Of a stretch of 62,701 nt of DNA, positions 24,845 to 32,663 are shown one piece after another. The DNA comes from Pseudooceanicola pacificus (GTDB taxonomy: Bacteria; Pseudomonadota; Alphaproteobacteria; Rhodobacterales; Rhodobacteraceae): positions 1 through 62,701 of the forward strand of contig NZ_WNXQ01000015.1 in assembly GCF_009789075.1 (NCBI RefSeq), given 5' to 3'. Positions within the stretch are counted from its first letter, which is position 1. Every line of letters begins with the position of its first letter. Made by a program: the position numbers and the translations under genes. The notes under the pieces were generated by a model that was not told where the DNA came from, ran no database searches, and saw only the letters and a program-made list of their open reading frames with translations.

Positions 24845-26782
24845 ATGTTTCAGCCAGGCTCTGACATCCAGCGGACAAGCACGCTGACCGCATTTCTGAG
24901 GGGCTGCGGCATTGACAGTTACGAGGAACTCGTCCGCCGTTCGAATGAAGACCCAGACTGGTTCTGGGGCCAGATCATTGACCATGCCGGGATACGGTTC
25001 GCGCGGCCCTACAGCCGGTTGCGAGATATCTCCGAAGGGCCCGAATCGATCCGGTGGGCCGTCGGGAGTACTTTGAATCTGACGGAAACCTGTCTTGACG
25101 CCCGAATTGCCGATGGCTTGGGCGACAAGGTCGCAATCGACTGGGTCGGCGAAGACGGAAGCCGCCGCCGCTGGACCTATTCCGACCTTACCGCCGAAGC
25201 CTCCCGCGTCGCCTCGGCCCTTGCCACGCGCGGTGTAAGGCCCGGTCAGGCGGTGGGCATCTATATGCCGATGATCCCCGAAATCGAGGCCGCGCTTCTG
25301 GGTATTGCCCGGCTGGGCGCGGTTGCGGTGCCGCTGTTTTCCGGTTTTGCGCCCCATGCCATCGTATCGCGCCTGAACGACGCGGATGCCGTGGCGGTGT
25401 TGACGGCGGATGCCACACCCCGGCGAGGCAAGCCGGTCTGGATGGAAGCGACCCTTGCCCAGGCTTTGACCGACGTACCATCGGTTCATACCGTGATCAG
25501 CCTGCGACGGTTCGGCGATGCGGTGGCCGATCCGGCCCGCGATCTGGACTGGACCGAAACAGTGGGCCGCGCCAGTCCGGAGTTTGCCGCCGTTCCCGTC
25601 AGTGCCGATGACACCTTTCTCATCGCCTATACATCGGGCACCACCGGGCGGCCCAAGGGTGTCGTGCATACCCATTTGGGCGTGCAGGCCAAGGCCACGG
25701 CCGATTTCCTGCTTTGCCTCGACATGAAACGGGATGACCGGCACCTCTGGATGACCGACATGGGGTGGGTCATGGGACCGCTCACCCTTTTATCGGTGCT
25801 CTTGTCCGGTTCGACTCTGGTGCTGGCCGAGGGCGCACCATCAATGCCCGGCGATCCCTTCAGGCTGCTGCGTCTTGCGTCCGAGATGGAGGTCACGCAT
25901 CTCGGCGTGGCCCCGACCCTGGTACGGCAGTTCATGACGCAGGATACTGAATCTTTGTCGGGCTACGACTTGTCGTCCCTGCGCATCGTCGCCTCGACCG
26001 GCGAGCCCTGGACCGAGGATGCCTGGCTCTGGCAGCTCGATCATATCTGTCGCCGCCGCGCCGTGCCGCTGAACATCTCGGGCGGGACCGAGCTTTTTGG
26101 CGCGATCCTGACCTCGACCGTGCTGCACGAGCTCAAGCCCGGCGGATTTTCGGCCCAGGCCCTGGGTGTCGGGGCCAAGGTTCTGCGCCAGGACGGCAGC
26201 GAAGCCGCACCGGGCGAGGTCGGCGAACTGGTCGTGACCCAGCCGCCTCTGGGTCTGACCCCGGCCATCAGGGGGGACCGCGATCGCTACCTTGACACCT
26301 ACTGGTCCACCTTCCCCGGCCTCTGGCGGCACGGCGACTGGGTGCGCTGCGATCCGGACGGGACATGGTATATCCTGGGCCGGTCGGACGACACGCTGAA
26401 CATCGCCGGCAAACGCATCGGCCCGCCCGAGATCGAGGCGGCCCTGACCGAAACCGGAGAGGTGGTGGACGCCGCGGCCATCGCGGCACCTGATGACATC
26501 AAGGGCGTGGCTGTCGTCTGCGTCTGCGTGGCGGCACCAAATGTGTCGCCGGGCGCGGAGCTCGTGAACCGGCTCAAGGATCGTGTCGGGGAGATCGTCT
26601 CGAAACCCTTCCGCCCGCGCGAGATCCACTTTGTCGAAGCGCTGCCCAAGACCCGCAGCATGAAAACCATGCGCCGTGTCGTGCGCGCCGCCTTTCTCGG
26701 TGAAGATCCAGGCGATCTGTCGTCGATCAGCAACCCGGAAACCATTCAGCCCATCGCAGACCTGCAAAAGGAAAAGTCATGA
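24845..26782 (+). CDS. Acetyl/acetoacetyl-CoA-synthetase-like acyl-CoA synthetase
   Basis: A 645-residue ANL-superfamily ligase of the Acs type, with an ACS-type N-terminal lid (residues 1-80), the P-loop YTSGTTGRPKGVVHTH, GGTELFG and the C-terminal catalytic lysine in LPKTRSMKTMRR, where the usual Gly before Lys is Met. That lysine is the common acetylation target in Acs enzymes. It forms an acyl-CoA from a free acid with ATP to AMP. ATG at 24845 has AAGG upstream. It is coupled to the NmrA-like gene by ATGA. Length favours short or medium acids. Confidence 0.85.
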   Translation: MFQPGSDIQRTSTLTAFLRGCGIDSYEELVRRSNEDPDWFWGQIIDHAGIRFARPYSRLRDISEGPESIRWAVGSTLNLTETCLDARIADGLGDKVAIDWVGEDGSRRRWTYSDLTAEASRVASALATRGVRPGQAVGIYMPMIPEIEAALLGIARLGAVAVPLFSGFAPHAIVSRLNDADAVAVLTADATPRRGKPVWMEATLAQALTDVPSVHTVISLRRFGDAVADPARDLDWTETVGRASPEFAAVPVSADDTFLIAYTSGTTGRPKGVVHTHLGVQAKATADFLLCLDMKRDDRHLWMTDMGWVMGPLTLLSVLLSGSTLVLAEGAPSMPGDPFRLLRLASEMEVTHLGVAPTLVRQFMTQDTESLSGYDLSSLRIVASTGEPWTEDAWLWQLDHICRRRAVPLNISGGTELFGAILTSTVLHELKPGGFSAQALGVGAKVLRQDGSEAAPGEVGELVVTQPPLGLTPAIRGDRDRYLDTYWSTFPGLWRHGDWVRCDPDGTWYILGRSDDTLNIAGKRIGPPEIEAALTETGEVVDAAAIAAPDDIKGVAVVCVCVAAPNVSPGAELVNRLKDRVGEIVSKPFRPREIHFVEALPKTRSMKTMRRVVRAAFLGEDPGDLSSISNPETIQPIADLQKEKS

Positions 26783-27633
26783 TCACTGTTTTCGGAGCCA
26801 CGGGCACGACTGGTGCGCCCCTCGTCGACACGCTTCTGGCAAAAGGCGCGACCGTGCGCGCTGTCACCAGCGACCTCTCAAAGTTAGACGCGCTAAAGGC
26901 CAAAGGATGCGAGGCGGTCGTCGCGGATTTCACCGACCCTGCCGCGCTGGCGCGGGCCTGTGACGGGGCAGAAAAGATATACCTGGTCACGCCTGCCCAT
27001 CTGAACATGCGCCAGTGGAAGGCGAACGTGATCGAGGCGGCCAAGTCCGCGGGCGTGCGCCATATCGTTTTGGCCACGGGGCTTGGCGCGTCGCCCAAGG
27101 CGGGGCTGACCTTTGGCAAATGGCATTCGGAAACCCAGGAACTGCTGAAGCAAAGCGGCCTTGACTGGACCTTTGTCCAGCCGACCTATTTCATGCAGAA
27201 CCTGCTGTGGCAGGCCGGCAACATTGCAAAGGACGCCGTGTACTATGACGATCTGGGCGGCCCCGTGGCCTGGATCGACGCCCGCGACATCGCGGATGTC
27301 GCCGCCGAGGCGCTGACCGCTCCGGGGTACGAAGGCAAGGTTCTTGGCCTGACCGGGCCCGAAGCTCTTGCAGGGGATGACATCGCGGCCCTTCTGTCCG
27401 GGGTGACGGGACGAACAGTGTCGTGCGTGTCCCTGTCGGCCGAGGATGCCAGGGCGGGCATGGTGGCCGGCGGAATGCAGGACGAGGTCGCCGGGGCCAT
27501 GGTCGAACTGGCCTCTATCGCGCCCAGGGGCTACCTAGCCGGCATCGAGACCACGGTCAGCGAGGTGGTGGAGCGCCCGGCCCGCCGGTTTGCCGATTTC
27601 ATCGCCGAAAACCGGAATGCTTTCGTCAAGTAA
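26779..27633 (+). CDS. NmrA-like NAD(P)-binding oxidoreductase
   Basis: A 284-residue atypical SDR of the NmrA/QOR2 type. TVFGATGTTGAPLVD is the NAD(P) loop at residues 3-17, with HIVLATGLGASP and FVQPTYFMQNLLW further in. There is no YxxxK pair, so it may be a redox sensor or an NADPH-quinone-type reductase rather than a classical dehydrogenase. ATG overlaps the ligase stop as ATGA. Its link to acyl-CoA catabolism is not evident beyond operon position. Confidence 0.8.
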   Translation: MITVFGATGTTGAPLVDTLLAKGATVRAVTSDLSKLDALKAKGCEAVVADFTDPAALARACDGAEKIYLVTPAHLNMRQWKANVIEAAKSAGVRHIVLATGLGASPKAGLTFGKWHSETQELLKQSGLDWTFVQPTYFMQNLLWQAGNIAKDAVYYDDLGGPVAWIDARDIADVAAEALTAPGYEGKVLGLTGPEALAGDDIAALLSGVTGRTVSCVSLSAEDARAGMVAGGMQDEVAGAMVELASIAPRGYLAGIETTVSEVVERPARRFADFIAENRNAFVK

Positions 27634-27637
27634 CCTG

Positions 27638-28335
27638 ATGGCGCCGCCGCTTTATCTCGAACTGGCGCCGCCTGAGGAAGCGGCTAAACAGATCGACCAT
27701 TTGTTCGTGTTCCGCGATACCGGTGTGCTGAGCGGTGGTGGACGCGGGCGGTTCGCAACCGACCTCTTTACCCTTTCGGTAACGCGCGACGACAGCGGCG
27801 GCGGGCGCGTATCGCTGGCAGAACCGCGCCCCTATTGTTCGCCCCGCCCAAGGCCATTCCTGGGTGTCGTGGCCGGGCTGCGACTGTCGTCACGACCGCA
27901 GCGATTTCCCGACTCCAAAGGGCTGGACATGCTGGCCTCTGAACTGGCCAGGGTTCAGACCGGGGACGATGACCTGCCTGCGCTCATCGCGGTGCTTGAC
28001 GGCCTTGCGAGAGACCTGCGCTTTGCCGCACCACCCGGAGCTTACAGCCACCGGACCAAACGTCGAAAGGTGCGGGCGGAAACCGGCGTGTCGCGGCTAG
28101 CGACCTTGCGACGCTTTCGCCGGGCTCTCGGGCAGCTTGCGTCAAGACCCTGCCGCTGAGCGATCTAGCGCTGGACGCCGGATATTACGATCAATCTCAC
28201 TTGTCCGCCGCTTGCCGGATCTTCGCCGGCAAACCGCCCGGCGCGTTGCGCGCTCTGTCTATACCGCGTCGTTTTGACCTTTTGCTACAAGATACGCGCC
28301 CCAAAGACCGCCTAAGATTGGTCATTGACGAATGA
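27638..28335 (+). pseudogene. AraC-family regulator, frameshifted
   Basis: The first frame (27638-28159) gives an AraC-type N-terminal domain (QIDHLFVFRDTGVLSGGGRG) and the beginning of an HTH (TGVSRLATLRRFRRALGQLAS), then stops. The second HTH continues in another frame as LSDLALDAGYYDQSHLSAACR and runs to 28333-28335. That second stretch is a textbook AraC second helix-turn-helix. The junction lies near 28140-28156. The first HTH also looks shortened by about 20 residues, which argues for decay rather than a single sequencing slip. It begins 4 bp after the NmrA-like gene. If intact in relatives it would be a local activator. Confidence 0.7.
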
Positions 28336-28356
28336 AATCGAAGAGGAAGACCCGCC

Positions 28357-28812
28357 ATGACACAATTCAAACCGAAAAACCCCGACTATGACGCACGCGT
28401 GCGCAACAGTTTCGATCGCCAGGAGGTGATGAACACGTTGGGGATCAGCATTGCCGAGCTATCGCCCGGTCGCATTGTTCTGGAGATGGCACATGAGGAT
28501 GCCCTGACCCAGCAGCATGGGTTTTTGCATGCCGGAATCGTGTCGACAGCGCTGGACAGCGCCTGCGGATACGCGGCCTTTTCGCTGATGTCAGCGGACG
28601 CGGCAGTGTTGACGGCCGAATTCAAGATCAACCTGCTCAACCCGGCGGACGGCGAACGGTTTCGCTTCGTCGCTGACGTGGTGAAACCAGGCAGGACGCT
28701 GACCATATGCGAGGCGCGTGCCTATGCCGTGAAGGGCCAGGATGAAAAGCTCGTCGCAACGATGACCGGAACGCTCATGGCGCTGATCGGGCGGGCGGGG
28801 GTCGCGGACTGA
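28357..28812 (+). CDS. PaaI-type hot-dog thioesterase (third copy)
   Basis: A 151-residue hot-dog protein. QQHGFLHAGIVSTALDSACGYA is the active-site region and INLLNPADGERF the following strand. The FLHAGI form is typical of PaaI-like thioesterases with broad acyl-CoA use. AGAGGAAG precedes the ATG. It ends the plus-strand unit before the decayed accessory patch. It could recycle CoA from stalled intermediates. Confidence 0.83.
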   Translation: MTQFKPKNPDYDARVRNSFDRQEVMNTLGISIAELSPGRIVLEMAHEDALTQQHGFLHAGIVSTALDSACGYAAFSLMSADAAVLTAEFKINLLNPADGERFRFVADVVKPGRTLTICEARAYAVKGQDEKLVATMTGTLMALIGRAGVAD

Positions 28813-28819
28813 GCGCAAC

Positions 28820-28851
28820 CCGGCCGCTGCACATCCGATCCGGGCGGCCGG
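28820..28851 (+). terminator. GC-rich hairpin after thioesterase gene
   Basis: CCGGCCGC (28820-28827) pairs with GCGGCCGG (28844-28851), leaving a 16-base loop, 8 bp after the stop. No T-run follows, so it is only a weak candidate for transcript end. Confidence 0.35.
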
Positions 28852-28873
28852 ACCGATTATTCAGACAGCTGGA

Positions 28874-28980
28874 TCAGCTGTTCCAGCGGCTCGCGACCTC
28901 GGCCAACCGTTTCCCGTAGGCGCGCGCGGTATCCAGATCGCCGCCAGCAGGTTCAGACCTGCCAAGCGGTAATGTTAGCC
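28874..28980 (-). pseudogene. C-terminal remnant of an oxidoreductase-like gene
   Basis: On the minus strand a short frame reads SEPAGGDLDTARAYGKRL and then AEVASRWNS before a stop at 28874-28876. The DLDTARAYGKRLAEVA pattern resembles the end of WrbA/flavodoxin-type quinone reductases. No upstream part of such a gene is present, so it is a fragment. The rest of 28852-29108 holds nothing I recognise. Confidence 0.3.
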
Positions 28981-29108
28981 TTTAGCAGTGCGGTCGCCGA
29001 TTGTCCGTCGTCAGGGTTTTTCGGAGAGCTGAGACTGTATCGTAACGGAGGATCTGGTTCGGTTTCTGTTCAAGTTTATGCGGCAGCGGCCTGATGCTGC
29101 AACCGTAA

Positions 29109-29618
29109 TTGGAACGGATGGACGCCCACGGTGCCGATGGGCTGCCGTCACACCGGAGTTTCCAGTCAGGGCTGAGCTGGCGCACCATTCTGGCCAAGCG
29201 CGAGAACTTTCGTGCTGCCTTCGCCGGGTTCGACTTTCGGGGAGTTGCGAACTTTGACGACAACGACATTGAGCGCCTACTTGCCGATGAAGGAATTGTT
29301 CGCTATCGAGGCAAGATCGAAGCCGTGATCAACAACGCTCGCCGTACTTTCGAGGTCGTCCAAGAGGAAGGCTCCTTCGCCGCATTCATCTGGCTATATG
29401 AACCTGCCAAGGACGACGCACTGCCACAAATGCGGTCCAAATCAACAGCGTCCGAGACCCTTTCCAAAGACCTACGAAAGCTTGGCTTCAAATTCGTGGG
29501 ACCGACCACCGTATATGCATTCATGCCGGCCATGGGATGTATCAACGATCACGCAGAAGTCTGTTGGATGCGAAAGGACGTCGAAACAGCCCGAAATACC
29601 CTTCGCACACCGACATAG
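29109..29618 (+). pseudogene. tag: DNA-3-methyladenine glycosylase I, 5'-truncated
   Basis: From about residue 20 the protein matches Tag: SGLSWRTILAKRENFRAAF, IVRYRGKIEAVINNAR, LGFKFVGPTTVYAFMPAMG and NDHAEVCW. Tag excises 3-methyladenine from DNA. The C-terminal zinc ligands (His, Cys) are present, but the N-terminal 35 or so residues, which hold the first Cys/His ligands and the EWG block, are replaced by unrelated sequence. No suitable N-terminus is readable upstream in any frame. It is probably an inactive remnant. Confidence 0.65.
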
Positions 29619-29705
29619 GCAACTGTCGGCCAATTAACGTGAAAAAAATCAAGGCCACTTAGCGTGGAAAGTCACAGACAGGTTTCGCGTCAGTCGACCG
29701 AGACT

Positions 29706-30134
29706 TCAGAGCCTTGAGAGTAGCGTGGCCAATTGAGCGGCGTCTTTGGGTTTCAGCTTTGCGCCGATCCTTTCCGACAGAACCCGTTCATAGATCGGCC
29801 ACATCGCCCTCCTGACAGATTTACCCTTTTCAGAGATAGAAATGTTTTGACCTCGCCCATCTTCCGAGCAGTCCCGTCGGTCCACCAGCCCTGCTTTCAC
29901 CATGCGGTCCAGCAACCGCGATGTACCGTATTGGGGTAACAATATCCGGTCTTTGAGTTCGAATGGACGGAGTCCGTCCGGGCCTGCCTTCTCGAGTTCG
30001 AGAAGCGCGTCATACCATGCAAGTGGCGGGTATCCTGCCGATTTCAGAGACGATTCGACAGCCTCAAGCAAAACGCGGCTTTTAGTCATGAGGGCTGTCC
30101 AGGCGGCCTCAGTAGCATGGTCAATCTCGTTCAT
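29706..30134 (-). CDS. MarR-family regulator
   Basis: A 142-residue winged-helix protein. LRPFELKDRILLPQYGTSRLLDRMVKAGLVDRR is the HTH and the start of the wing, followed by the DGRGQNISISEKG beta-hairpin. ATG at 30134 has AGGTG upstream; a GTG three codons earlier is possible. It is divergent from the DoxX/GST genes across two ATGCA palindromes that flank a good promoter, so it likely represses them and itself, responding to an electrophile or phenolic compound. This unit looks unrelated to the acyl-CoA island. Confidence 0.85.
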   Translation of the reverse strand: MNEIDHATEAAWTALMTKSRVLLEAVESSLKSAGYPPLAWYDALLELEKAGPDGLRPFELKDRILLPQYGTSRLLDRMVKAGLVDRRDCSEDGRGQNISISEKGKSVRRAMWPIYERVLSERIGAKLKPKDAAQLATLLSRL

Positions 30135-30153
30135 ATCCAGCACCTATCATGTG

Positions 30154-30214
30154 CATGCAAGTGCATCAACCTTGACGTCGCATGTAACGCGCTATATATA
30201 GATGCAAATGCATC
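30154..30214 (+). promoter_or_regulatory. doxX promoter with two MarR-type boxes
   Basis: TTGACG (30172-30177), 17 bp and TATATA (30195-30200) form a near-consensus promoter. GATGCAAATGCATC (30201-30214), with exact arms GATGCA/TGCATC, starts right after the -10 and covers the start site. A second copy, CATGCAAGTGCATC (30154-30167), lies just upstream of the -35. Two such boxes flanking a promoter fit repression by the divergent MarR protein. Confidence 0.65.
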
Positions 30215-30232
30215 GACATATGGGATCATATC

Positions 30233-30667
30233 ATGTCAAAATCGCACCTCACAGAATTTGGGATATTCCTGCTCCGTATAGCACTCGGTATCATGTTCCT
30301 GGCGCACAGCCTGTTTCTCAAGCTCTTCATTTTCACACTTCCCGGAACGGCGCAGTTCTTCATTTCGATCGGGCTGCCCGGCTGGTTTGCTTATATGGTC
30401 TTTGCAGTCGAGGCGATTGCCGGTGCCTTTTTGGTCCTCGGCATACAGGCGCGGTGGGTCGCGTCGGCGACCGTGCCCATCCTGGCCGGAGCGACCTGGG
30501 CTCACTCCGGAAACGGCTGGATGTTCGGATACGAGAACGGCGGGTGGGAATACCCGGCCTATCTGACGCTGCTTGCCATCGTGCAAGGGCTTCTGGGCGA
30601 CGGCCGTTTCGCCCTCAGCCCTTCCTTCGCGCCCGGTAACGTGCAGATGGAGGGAGAGACAACATGA
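30233..30667 (+). CDS. DoxX-family membrane protein
   Basis: A 144-residue protein with four predicted membrane helices and the DoxX layout (LLRIALGIMFLAHS at the start, FAVEAIAGAFLVLGI in the middle, W-rich loop GNGWMFGYENGGWEYP near residue 100). DoxX proteins are often induced with redox-stress genes, but their activity is poorly defined. It is coupled to the glutathione transferase by ATGA overlap. The leader is about 26 bases and the ribosome site weak (GGGA). Confidence 0.85.
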   Translation: MSKSHLTEFGIFLLRIALGIMFLAHSLFLKLFIFTLPGTAQFFISIGLPGWFAYMVFAVEAIAGAFLVLGIQARWVASATVPILAGATWAHSGNGWMFGYENGGWEYPAYLTLLAIVQGLLGDGRFALSPSFAPGNVQMEGETT

Positions 30668-31368
30668 GCCTCCACCTCATTAGCCATGCGCTCTGCCCAT
30701 ATGTGCAGCGCGCGGCGATCTCGCTCACTGAGAAAGGTGTCACGTTCGAGAGAACTGACATCGATCTTTCGAACAAGCCCGACTGGTTTCTTGCCATATC
30801 TCCGCTGGGCAAGACGCCTGTCCTGGTTGTGGACGGGACGCCGATTTTCGAATCTGCGGTTATCCTCGAATATCTTGAGGATACACAACCCCACGCGCTT
30901 CATCCGCACGACGCTCTTGATCGCGCCCGCCACCGTGCCTGGATTGAATTTGGATCTGCTGTCTTGAACGACATTGCGGGGTTCTACTCGGCGCCGAACG
31001 AGAAAGCGTTGGAAGAAAAAGTGGCGGCGCTCCGCGCAAAGTTCCTTCGGCTGGACGCGGAGCTTGGGGAGGGACCATGGTTCGATGGCCACCGGTTCAG
31101 CCTCGTCGATGTCGTATTCGGCCCGGTCTTCCGCTATTTCGACGTTTTTGACACCATCGGAGAGTTTGGCGTCTTCACAGGGCTTGCCCGTGTAAGGGCC
31201 TGGCGACATGAACTGGAGCGTCGGGTTTCTGTGAAGAATGCCGTCAGTGAAGATTACCCGACCCTTCTGCGTGACTTCATCAGACGGCGCAATTCTTACC
31301 TGTCCCAGATCATGCAGACAGGAGGGCCGAAGAAGACAGTTACACAGGTGCGATCGGCTGACCGCTGA
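30664..31368 (+). CDS. Glutathione S-transferase-like protein
   Basis: A 234-residue GST. The thioredoxin-like N-terminal domain has SHALCPYVQRAAI (CPY at the active-site turn), a cis-proline in KTPVLVVDG and ESAVILEYLE binding glutathione. The helical C-terminal domain has WFDGHRFSLVDV. The cysteine and the CPYVQR form suggest an omega- or beta-like class. Coupled to doxX and under the MarR-type promoter, it likely detoxifies an electrophile. The last 25 residues look unlike the family and may be an extension by mutation. Confidence 0.88.
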   Translation: MSLHLISHALCPYVQRAAISLTEKGVTFERTDIDLSNKPDWFLAISPLGKTPVLVVDGTPIFESAVILEYLEDTQPHALHPHDALDRARHRAWIEFGSAVLNDIAGFYSAPNEKALEEKVAALRAKFLRLDAELGEGPWFDGHRFSLVDVVFGPVFRYFDVFDTIGEFGVFTGLARVRAWRHELERRVSVKNAVSEDYPTLLRDFIRRRNSYLSQIMQTGGPKKTVTQVRSADR

Positions 31369-31645
31369 TCACTTGATATCGTTTTGTCGGGCCGCAGTAC
31401 AGAACCGGACGTTTGAGGTCGCTTGGCGAATGTCCGCTTTGTCCCGCACATCGGATAGTCGCCGACTTTCCCTTGAAGGCCCGCAGCAGCCCCAACCGGC
31501 AATTGCCGGCAGTCCATGCCCGTCCGTGCGATGCGCAGGGTTACTGCTGCCCCCACAGCGAAACCGGGAACAAACCACCGATCGCATTGATGAATGGCTC
31601 AGGGATCTACGAATCCTCCTGAGCTCAAACACCCGGAAAACCCTA
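31369..31645. other. Intergenic stretch left of the IS427-like element
   Basis: No gene, clear promoter or strong hairpin is visible in these 277 bases. Open frames here have no recognisable domain. The stretch ends at the TA (31644-31645) used as target by the IS. Confidence 0.5.
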
Positions 31646-31709
31646 GGGTCAGGACCCATTGATTTCCGTGTGGCTGCGTGGTTCACCGCGCGGAAAACGA
31701 GCGGTGAAC

Positions 31710-32057
31710 ATGTCTGATCTCTTCTGGCTGACGGACGCGCAGATGGCGCGACTTGAACCCTACTTTCCCAAGTCCCACGGCAAACCTCGCGTTGATGATC
31801 GGCGCGTACTGAGCGGAATTATCTTCATCAACCGCAATGGCTTGCGCTGGCGTGACGCGCCCATGGAGTACGGTCCACACAAGACCCTGTACAATCGCTG
31901 GAAACGATGGAGCGACAAGGGCATCTTCGCTCAGATGATGCTCGGATTGGCCGCTGAACACGGCGAAGAGAAGACCGTGATGATCGACGCGACTTATCTG
32001 AAGGCGCACCGAACAGCGACCAGTATGGGCGTGAAAAAGGGGGGCGTGGACGCCTGA
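31710..32057 (+). CDS. IS5-family transposase, frame A
   Basis: A 115-residue N-terminal part: the DUF4096-type domain MSDLFWLTDAQMARLEPYF, RWRDAPMEYGPHKTLYNRW, then MIDATYLKAHRTA with the first catalytic aspartate of the DDE motif. It ends soon after the A5G6 run at 32034-32044. A -1 slip there joins it to frame B through GRLIGRTKGGMNTKLHAV. Made alone it would lack the other two catalytic acids. Confidence 0.88.
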   Translation: MSDLFWLTDAQMARLEPYFPKSHGKPRVDDRRVLSGIIFINRNGLRWRDAPMEYGPHKTLYNRWKRWSDKGIFAQMMLGLAAEHGEEKTVMIDATYLKAHRTATSMGVKKGGVDA

Positions 32058-32077
32058 TCGGGCGAACCAAGGGCGGG

Positions 32078-32467
32078 ATGAACACCAAGCTTCATGCCGT
32101 GACCGACAGTCAGGGTCGCCCCATCAACTTCTTCGTCACAGCCGGACAAGTCAGCGATTATGTCGGCGCAAGAGTGCTTGTGGACAAACTTCCGAATGTG
32201 AAGTGGCTGCTCGGGGGCCGTGGCTATGACGCAGATTGGTTCAGAGAAGCGTTGCAAGACAAAGGGATACGCGCATGCATTCCTGGCCGCAAAGCACGAA
32301 AGAAACCCGTCAAATACGACAAGCGACGCTACCGCCGCCGAAACCGGATCGAGATCATGTTCGGCAGGCTCAAGGACTGGCGACGGGTCGCAACCCGCTA
32401 CGACAGGTGTCCGAAGGTCTTCCTTTCAGCCATCGCACTCGCGGCAACCGTCATTTTCTGGCTATGA
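32078..32467 (+). CDS. IS5-family transposase, frame B
   Basis: The C-terminal DDE part: MNTKLHAVTDSQGRP, LLGGRGYDADW with the second aspartate, and RRYRRRNRIEIMFGRLKDWRR with the catalytic glutamate and Y-(2)-R-(3)-E-like signature. The frame is open upstream to the A5G6 run, so the real product is most likely the A-B fusion made by -1 frameshifting. The internal ATG at 32078 need not be used. Confidence 0.85.
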   Translation: MNTKLHAVTDSQGRPINFFVTAGQVSDYVGARVLVDKLPNVKWLLGGRGYDADWFREALQDKGIRACIPGRKARKKPVKYDKRRYRRRNRIEIMFGRLKDWRRVATRYDRCPKVFLSAIALAATVIFWL

Positions 32468-32663
32468 GTCCTGACCCTAGCCGTGTAGTCCGACAGAGGG
32501 CTGCGCATCAATCGCGGGTCAATCTATCCCAGATGGTGGATCACTTTCAGGGGGTTACTCCAAAGGGCGGGGATAAGAAGCTCGTGGCAACGAGGATAAG
32601 AACGCTTTTATCGCTATTGGGGCGAACTGGCGTGGCTGGCTGACGATCGGGTCAGAGCGAAAA

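Larger units (their letters stand above)
31646..32477 (+). mobile_element. IS5-family (IS427-like) insertion sequence, complete
   Basis: An 832-bp element with terminal inverted repeats GGGTCAGGACCCAT at the left and ATGAGTCCTGACCC at the right (one mismatch), flanked by TA on both sides (31644-31645 and 32478-32479). Size, TA duplication and a two-frame transposase fit the IS427 group of IS5. Both ends and both frames look whole, so it may be active. Confidence 0.85.

Noticed and set aside
32480..32663. Possible gene remnant right of the IS427-like element
   Set aside because: Short frames exist but nothing matches a family I can name.
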